From contig CM060203.1 in NCBI GenBank assembly GCA_030562195.1, positions 2,370,208 to 2,434,207 of the forward strand: a stretch of DNA of 64,000 bases, in the 5' to 3' direction. The position numbers and the translations under genes are program-made. The DNA comes from Nipponacmea schrenckii. Taxonomy: Eukaryota > Mollusca > Gastropoda > Lottiidae. How positions within the stretch are numbered: position 1 is the first letter of the stretch; every line of letters starts with the position of its first letter. The notes under the pieces are model-generated. The model searched no databases and had not been told where the DNA came from. It worked only from the letters and a program-made list of their open reading frames with translations. Below are positions 57,445 through 64,000 of the stretch, in pieces.

Positions 57445-60344
57445 TTCTTCAACATTTCTCTACACCCCTGAAAGATGAAACAGGACTATTTAAGGCTTCC
57501 GTGTATAATCGGATGACAAGATAACCCGCTTAGACAAATTTATATATTCAAATAGTATCGTGATAGACATGTATAATACCTAATAACAAGCTAGATTGCG
57601 TTACTATTAATGATTATAACTAACCAATGACATTAATATCAATAGGCCTAACCTGCGCTCCCATACAACACCATGCCTTCAATCCTATTAATACTAAATA
57701 TTTTGTTTACTCAAATTCAAGCCGTTCATGATTTCATAAGGAAGTTTTTCTGATCTAATTAAATTAACTCACCTGTAATTAATGTCTAATTAATCAATTA
57801 TATATTCCAGGAAATAATTTTCTGAACATTCCTTTTTTATCATTTCTTGCAATGGCTGAAATATTTCCTGCTTTGTACCTATTTTAAGAATGGGATTTCC
57901 TATATTTGTTCTATTTTAAGAATGGGATTTCCTATATTTGTTCTATTTTAAGAAGGGGAATTCCTATTTTTATTTTAACAGGACACACACAACTCTATTT
58001 TATAGGTAATATATCTTAATACAAATGAATATTCTATTATAGGCTATAGATAAGTGTAATATTTATTTTTGCTATACAGACCTTAAGGTACATTAAGGTT
58101 CACCTACTATTTACACACACGCGCATATCAAAAAGTAGGGAGTCATTTTGATGTGAGGAAAATCAAGTTGTAGTGACATCTGACAATGAACATTTTGTTT
58201 ATTTTAATAGAAGTTAAAACGTATACCCTTTGTTCCTATGCTTGCCTAACTTTGTCATCAAAGTTACAACCTTAAATTCCTGGCAATTGTAAGCGAAGTC
58301 ATTCCCCTCCCCCACCTCCTATCTGAAATTATGTTTGCCCTCTACCCGTGTTCAGAATTAAGACTAGCCTAGATTTGATGTAACCTACTCCTACCACTTG
58401 CATTTCATGTAAATTTGATAGGTGAAAGTCATACCAGACCTCTCCCTTGCTTTCTTACGCTACGAAAAAAAGTGTTTTTCCCTTACTTGAGCTTTGGGGG
58501 TCCCGACAAAGAACCGAACATAATGTGCCTAAATGAATATGTTACTAATTCAAGATTGCGACGCTGTGCCGAATAGTGTGCTTAATAAATGTATGCCTAA
58601 ATGACAGCGAACCTTCAAAATATACTCGCCTTAATACTGCAATTTATCAAGAAAATAAAAATAACCATACATACATGAAAAAGTTATTCCGAACATGAAT
58701 AATCCCAGTTTCGTACGAAAAATTCCATTTTAATTTGTTAAAACTAACTGTCTTCTCCAACCACATAAAGTGAAATTCACCGACCACTATGTTTCTGAAT
58801 CAATTTTTAAAAATAAAAGTAAATCAGGGTGGCAGATGGTACTACAATTAGTGATAGACTGCTAAACTAAATATAAGCTTAAACGTCAAAACATTCAATT
58901 TATATACAGAATCGTTACAAAAGTTCGATTATTTGCATTTTTTAATTTTTTTTAGCAAAGATATTAATAATTAAAAATAATATCAATAGTAAAAACACTA
59001 TATTAGACCTATGCATCAAACCTATGCTTGCATATGTTTGTAAATAAACTATACAACTTCACCAGCTTTGACACTGACACTACCTCGAGTTTAAATTTAA
59101 TACCTACTTTTCAACTAGTAAAATCTATGAACAACATTGTTAAATAAATAAATCAATTCACCCTGTTGCCCAAAGCTAATGTTCGACTACCACTACTCTC
59201 TGTGGCCTTTCGAATACAATTACTATACATGTCGTTGAAATAATAGAGTCACCACCTTGACTAAATTGGACAGGACATATTACACTTCCATGGAGGATCA
59301 TGCAGCAAAGTGGCCGCTCACCTACTGCATGACCACTTCCAGAGTGCCACACTGACCGTCCATCCAATTTAGCAAATGGCAATACCCAATTCATCCCTAG
59401 TATGAGAGATGAATTTCGTGAAAAACACTTGAATTTGAATATTCAACATCTGCGGCTTATGCCCAGCAAAAGTGAAAATCCAACAAATGCTAATCACATG
59501 TGGGTCCGTGGGGAAAGTGGGACACACTCCTTCATCCACTCCCCCATCCACCCCTCCCAACAAGTGTTGCCTTGGATTATGTAGAACAGACATGGTACCT
59601 CACCAAATGTAACTGTCCGACAAAAGAAAGTGGTTGATTAGCAAATCAGACTTTTCTACAGATCTGGCATACAATAAAATGTGAATTTGAACCCTCTCAA
59701 GGAATTGACAAAATGAATAATGCCAGGTTTATGAGCCATCCAACAAATGATTATCGGACCTGAATCTATGGGAAATATGTGACATACTCTGCTCTAACTC
59801 TGTCTCTCTATTATGGATTGTGCCAATCAAATAGAATTCCCATGAGTTCAGCCAATCTCAATTGAGAAGGCAGTAGAGTCCGACACTAAAAGCCCACAGC
59901 AGAACACCAAGGAAGATAAGATATTTATCAAGGTAAGATAGTGAAGTTATTTGTCATGCTGTCCTGTATTCCTGAGATGTTATTGTGTGAGATGTGGGGG
60001 GGGGGGGGGTGTACCTGCTGCGTCTGGTGTTACACTTAAACAAAATTAATCCTATCGATAACTCACATGTTTTACACATCCACCTATGTTCCGGTAATTC
60101 TTACTGGATCTTGACACTTTCTACCTGAAAAAAATAACAGTGGAACTAAGTTTGTGATCTCAAATCATTATTATATATAGAAATGAATTTAAATTGACTC
60201 TTGATCTAAAAGAAACCATTGAAGAAACTAAATACTAAGTATTTTTAAATACAAAGTTACTTATAAAATAAAATGAAAGTAGCAGATGTGAAGGCTTATA
60301 TAGCCCACATCTTAATAATAGTATGAACTCAGTAAGAGTAAAAA

Positions 60345-60520
60345 AAAATGAAATGAATGGAGTTTTTCGTCCTACTCTTCTGCACCTTTTGAGCTAATGA
60401 AGACAGGACAGTGGCATCAGCCTTCTCTTTTTGCGATTTCCAACTGTCAAGGGATCTTTAACGTGCACAGTCCCTCCGACCTGCATCACTGACATGGGGA
60501 AACCGGGCTGAAATAACAAT
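60345..60520. repeat. longest copy of the dispersed SINE-like repeat
   Basis: ATGAATGGAGTTTTTCGTCC, TACTCTTCTGCACCTTTTGA, GCTAATGAAGACAGGACAGT, GGCATCAGCC... through GGGATCTTTAACGTGCACAG to GGGGAAACCGGGCTG. The 5' part recurs at 1750, 1839, 17957, 43603 and 48075, where it is truncated. Short length, repeated truncation and no coding content suggest a SINE; a tRNA-type promoter was not found in this copy. Confidence 0.65.
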
Positions 60521-60751
60521 TTCACATGTACTGTATACTGTACTGTTTTCATAGTAAGAATTCCAACGTGGCTTCAATTTTGTTTTTACAAGTAAAAATA
60601 TTGGTGCTACAGTCGGCATGCATGTCTCAAATGGAATATGTTAAAAAAAATACATTATGTTAAACTCACCAATGACAAGATGTTAAAACACATAATTATT
60701 AAACAGGTATCAGTTCATATCTGGACTTAGTCCACTAATTCATTTGCCATC

Positions 60752-61097
60752 TGTTTCCATGTTAAATCACGAAATTCAAACTGCTATAACTTTTTCCAGA
60801 AATCTCGTTGAAAACTTTCCAATATGTCACATGAAAGCCTGGCCAATACTTAGTTTCTGTACAAAAATTCAATATAGCATGACCATGAAAATTTTGAACT
60901 AGTCAAAATGAAAGTAGACCACTACCGGATATCAACATCCACTTGACTGTCACTGCACACAAAACCACTATTTTTAGAAATAACCTTCCGCCAATTAAAT
61001 TTCTCATTATCTCAGAAATTCTGAAAGAAAATGCAATTGAAGACATCAAATTTCAAATCTAGACCAAAAAGTAGTCAAAAATGGGCATGCAAAAACC
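60752..61097 (-). repeat. possible solo LTR fragment, copy 2 of an inverted pair
   Basis: Reverse-complement copy of 56516-56862, ending ATGGGCATGCAAAAACCC. No internal retroelement sequence is next to it, so a solo remnant is likely if the LTR assignment is right. Confidence 0.65.
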
Positions 61098-61359
61098 CAA
61101 AAAGGAAGGGAGAAAGAGGATTTCTAAAAATAGAACCAATCATTAGCATAAAATGTTTTACTGGACTAAGTCCATCTAAATAGACAAGATTGGTTTTTAT
61201 GAAAAAAAACATTAAATCGAGTTATTTCCCTCTAATAATAAACAAACGTCCTCCACTTTGTAAAACAAAATAATAAGAAAACCAGTTTTCCGCGAGCTCG
61301 GTAAAAGACCTAGGGTTAGGCGTCCAACTAGCTAACCCTAAGACGTTTATGAAGGTCAC

Positions 61360-61445
61360 GGTGTCCTGGCGGTTTTTGCGATGGTTTGGCAACCTTTTGC
61401 TCGCCAACTGAGAGGTCGGGTGTTCGATTCCCCGTGCAAGCTCTT
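61360..61445 (+). repeat. tRNA-like SINE head, candidate
   Basis: GGTCGGGTGTTCGATTCCCC at about 61412-61431 fits an RNA polymerase III B box (GGTTCGANNCC) with a weak T-stem. Upstream TGGCGGTTTTTGCGATGGTT could be a degenerate A box, and TTGGC...GCCAA an anticodon-like stem with an oversized loop. Too irregular for a functional tRNA. Confidence 0.4.
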
Positions 61446-62484
61446 TGCATTTTTATTTTTTATTGAATCCAGTTGTGTCTTTTCTTTCATGTTTATCATA
61501 GAGAAAAGAGTTATGGATACTGGAGTAGGCTGTGCATTGCTTAACCTAATTGGCTTTGACTGCTCATTAACCCCTCATTAACTAGCGTGTATGGATTGTT
61601 TTTGGACCATGAAGTCTCTCCAATTCAATGTTTTCTACACCAATTTCTAATCGAATACAGTCCAATAATGACGTAACACGAAGATCGTCGGATTTATTGG
61701 ACTGTTTTTGGCTTATCAACCCATTAAGTTTTGTTTACTATAATTTGTTAACATGGAGATACGTGTGGCTCTTTGAGGGATAAGAAATTTGAGAGTAGGT
61801 CTACTATGTATCTTTGGAGGCGCTATCTTTCCGAGGAACAAATTTTCGAAAAATTCAACTGATGTGATGCAGTTTGAGGTATCTCTGATAATTTGGGACA
61901 AAAACAATAAAAAATAGATAACACAGAACATAGCGTGACTTAATAGAATATCTTAAATTATCATTCCCAGAATATTTTTCGTAAAACTTCAAAGAGCCTA
62001 ATTACCATCTCTCTCCCCCATCTTAATATTTCAAAATTAACCCTAAAGTTTAAAACCTAATTCAAACGTTGATCACAATCTCAATAATTGTTCGTGTGTC
62101 AATACAAAACACCCAGCATATTTTATAAAAAAATATCACTTTATTATTAAATATCAAATATAAAAAAAACCCAAAAATCAATAACCTAGATCAGGCTCGT
62201 TTCCAGTTAAGATTCAAATATCGAACCTGGAGAATTCTGAACAGCTATCGTAGGCAAGGTTGGAACTGAAATAATAGACATAAACTGGGTATTTTTCAAT
62301 TAAAACTTTTTTTGACGAACTGGAAACAAGCCCAAGAAGATTAATATAAACCGCAAAAACAGAATAAAATAGCCGAATACGAGTTTTATACAGGTGCAAA
62401 TATTAAAATACAAAAACAATTTGGAGTTTATAAGTACTGGATGTTAAAAACAAAATACACAAAATAAATATAAATGTTAAAATA

Positions 62485-63045
62485 GAACTTATACATCAAT
62501 TGTAGAGTGATATATCGAAATACCACTGTTATAATAGTGCTTAATACATCAATTGTAGAGTAATATAGAAATACTACTGTTAAGATAGTTCTCAATACAT
62601 CAATTGTAGAGTGATATAGAAATACTACTGTTAAAATAGTACTCAATACATCAATTGTAGAGCTATATAGAAATACCACTGTTAAAATAGAACTTATACA
62701 TCAATTGTAGAGCGATATAGAAATACTACTGTTAAAATAGTGCTCAATATATCAATTGTATAGCGATATAGAAATACCACTGTTAAAATAGTGCTCAATA
62801 TATCAATTGTATAGCGATATAGAAATACCACTGTTAAAATAGTGCTCAATACATCAATTGTATAGCGATATAGAAATACCACTGTTAAAATAGTACTCAA
62901 TACATCAATTGTAGAGCGATATAGAAATACCACTGTTAAAATAGTGCTCAATATATCAATTGTATAGCGATATAGAAATACCACTGTTATAATAGTACTC
63001 AATACATCAATTGTAGAGTGATATAGAAATACCGCTGTTGAAGAG
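62485..63045. repeat. 51-bp minisatellite, 11 copies
   Basis: Unit ACATCAATTGTAGAGCGATA, TAGAAATACCACTGTTAAAA, TAGTGCTCAAT. Because 51 is a multiple of three, the minus strand stays open as a 17-residue repeat (TVVFLYRYTIDILSTIL) over 120 codons; this is a by-product of the period. Confidence 0.95.
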
Positions 63046-63279
63046 TGAGATACTAATATTTTCAATTACAGATAATCTATTCACAGTATAATAAATGGAT
63101 TAATATCACGATATGAAAATAATGAAATGAAAATTATAAAGTCGCTGAGCGGATGAGCTTAATAATAAGAAATCTAAGAGGTAAGATTAATGGAACACTA
63201 ATATACAAGCCCTGGTTGAAAAATTCAATTTTCACATTTCATTCCACAATTACACATATGCTAAAATATAAAAACAAAC

Positions 63280-63447
63280 AGGGGCCTTATTCTTGAAAAC
63301 ATAACCTGAAGATTTTAGTTTACCAGTCATCTGATTGGTCAATCACAAAATTAGATTTTGAATTTGGTTTTCTTATCCAATCGGATTACCTTATATGTTA
63401 AAATCTGAATAATATCGAAGTTAAGTTTTAGAGAATTATGCCCCCCA
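63280..63447. repeat. foldback/MITE-like element
   Basis: Inverted ends GGGGCCTTATTCTTGAAAACATAAC and GTTAAGTTTTAGAGAATTATGCCCCC, with inner CTGATTGGTCAATCACAAAA and TTGGTTTTCTTATCCAATCG. Shares the CTGATTGGT..ATCA core with 2441-2597 and 27450-27645. Confidence 0.7.
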
Positions 63448-63864
63448 ATTCATATTTTTAGTCTAATTTGGGTTAATGAATATTAACTAATACCAATGTA
63501 GCCTGAAAATTAACTCTCATGGATATCTAAACTCTATCTTTTAGAAACGTTTATTAACACAAACGAAACACTACTAAAACGATAGTGCTTGTTTGTTGCA
63601 GCCATACAAAGAATTGAAGGAACTTAAATTCGTATAAAAGATTATCAAAACAAAGCTTCCATTATTATTGCAGCATCATTATGATACTAAAGGGGTGACC
63701 AGCAGTTGTGTTTGGTTGCAGTGCCACATTTGAAAGAACAATATATAGTCAATACGTTTTTGTTCTTTCGTGTTTTTCTTTCTCGAAATGTAGGAATGTT
63801 CGAGGTCTTATTCTAATATCTCAAATCACGCCAACCGTTCGTTTATTCTTTGCATACATGTAAT

Positions 63865-63932
63865 TTATACGTTGGCCGTGGGTTGGTTCACAGCTTGGGA
63901 ATATGAAGGAGGTGCAGGGTATTGAGCAGAAT
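63865..63932 (-). CDS. last exon of an unidentified gene with a PPxY tail
   Basis: Acceptor CTATTTTCAG at 63933; with an incoming base it reads (D)SAQYPAPPSYSQAVNQPTAN then V and stop TAA (63867-63865). PPSY is a WW-domain/NEDD4-type ligase-binding motif, common at the C-termini of small membrane and endosomal proteins. An AATAAA (minus strand, 63847-63842) lies just after the stop. The rest of the gene is beyond the right edge, so identity cannot be given. Confidence 0.6.
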
Positions 63933-64000
63933 CTGAAAATAGAAAATAATTTATTAACTTCGTGGTTATGACACGGTTATCTTGTGAATTCCCCAATTGG

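Larger units (their letters stand above)
56863..60340. other. receptor 5' region; only exons 1-2 recognised
   Basis: Apart from the receptor exons at 57188-57209 and 57379-57444, I see only a threefold TATTTTAAGAATGGGATTTCCTATATTTGTTC repeat (about 57880-57970), a TA-rich run (56960-56980) and a G12 run (59997-60010). The frames at 59176-59593 overlap on both strands and look fortuitous. The receptor promoter and any 5' UTR exon would lie upstream of 57467. Confidence 0.55.
61446..64000. other. right flank, mostly without features
   Basis: Apart from the 51-bp array, the foldback at 63280 and the PPxY exon, I see nothing in 61446-62480, 63046-63279, 63448-63864 or 63933-64000. The sequence upstream of the PPxY exon on the minus strand (63933-64000) is intron. 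Confidence 0.5.

Noticed and set aside
59176..59593. Overlapping frames on both strands
   Set aside because: Mutually overlapping, without splice support or recognisable domains.
61360..61445. A true tRNA gene
   Set aside because: A B-box-like segment is present, but there is no cloverleaf: the anticodon loop is too long, the A box poor, and acceptor ends do not pair.
62428..63065. Minus-strand 83- and 123-codon frames with 17-residue repeats
   Set aside because: The 51-bp period is a multiple of three, so openness is automatic. There is no start context and no domain.

Overview
The window is nuclear DNA of a marine invertebrate, most likely a mollusc and probably a gastropod. The evidence is AT-rich intron-dense genes with animal-type GT..AG splice sites, a Trio-type RhoGEF with the exon layout expected of animals, and dispersed repeats and tandem arrays of a kind common in molluscan genomes. 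The phylum is an inference from repeat style, not proven by any single sequence. There is no prokaryotic content, and almost all short open frames are chance frames in introns or satellite arrays.

Layout. (1) 1-37642, minus strand: the 5' part of a trio/kalirin RhoGEF gene. Fourteen coding exons were placed by splice sites, phase and protein similarity. They run from the start codon (37642) through the CRAL-TRIO/Sec14 domain (exons 2-6) into the spectrin repeats (exons 7-14); the gene continues off the left edge. Intron 1 alone is 17.5 kb. (2) 38019-40023, plus strand: a complete five-exon LSM5 gene, head-to-head with trio across a 376-bp shared promoter. (3) 41061-57444, minus strand: a 13-exon gene whose phases close perfectly. 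It encodes a predicted 1231-residue single-pass membrane protein with a signal peptide, a short Cys-containing glycosylated ectodomain, one transmembrane helix, a long acidic disordered cytoplasmic region and a ZU5-like domain. I do not recognise it as a named gene, and it is the most novel protein here. (4) 63865-63932, minus strand: the last exon of another gene, ending in a PPxY-containing tail.

Repeats and mobile elements. About one fifth of the window is tandem array: 35-bp (6001-6980), 68-bp (13553-16212), about 20-bp with an orientation switch (20405-22510), 36-bp (25644-27376), 25-bp (29105-29900), 53-bp (33957-35255), about 60-bp (38960-39390), about 145-170-bp inside a TIR element (50862-52895), TGTATGTATATTATAT-type (42570-43190) and 51-bp (62485-63045). 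Also present are two near-identical 0.5-kb TTAA-flanked MITEs in trio intron 1, a 350-bp TTAA MITE abutting the receptor stop codon, several foldback elements, a decayed LINE 3' end, and a decayed Ty3/gypsy element lying antisense in receptor intron 2. Two copies of a 346-bp sequence, possibly LTR-derived, lie in inverted orientation around the receptor's first coding exon.

Most striking: trio introns contain copies of trio exon edges. The 35-bp minisatellite is made of the last 22-24 bases of exon 13 plus its 5' splice site, giving about 28 copies of a splice donor in tandem. Fragments of exons 8 and 10 are also duplicated into neighbouring introns. In addition, no exon encoding the first half of spectrin repeat 1 could be found where the 68-bp array sits, and exon 7 shows an apparent reading-frame problem.
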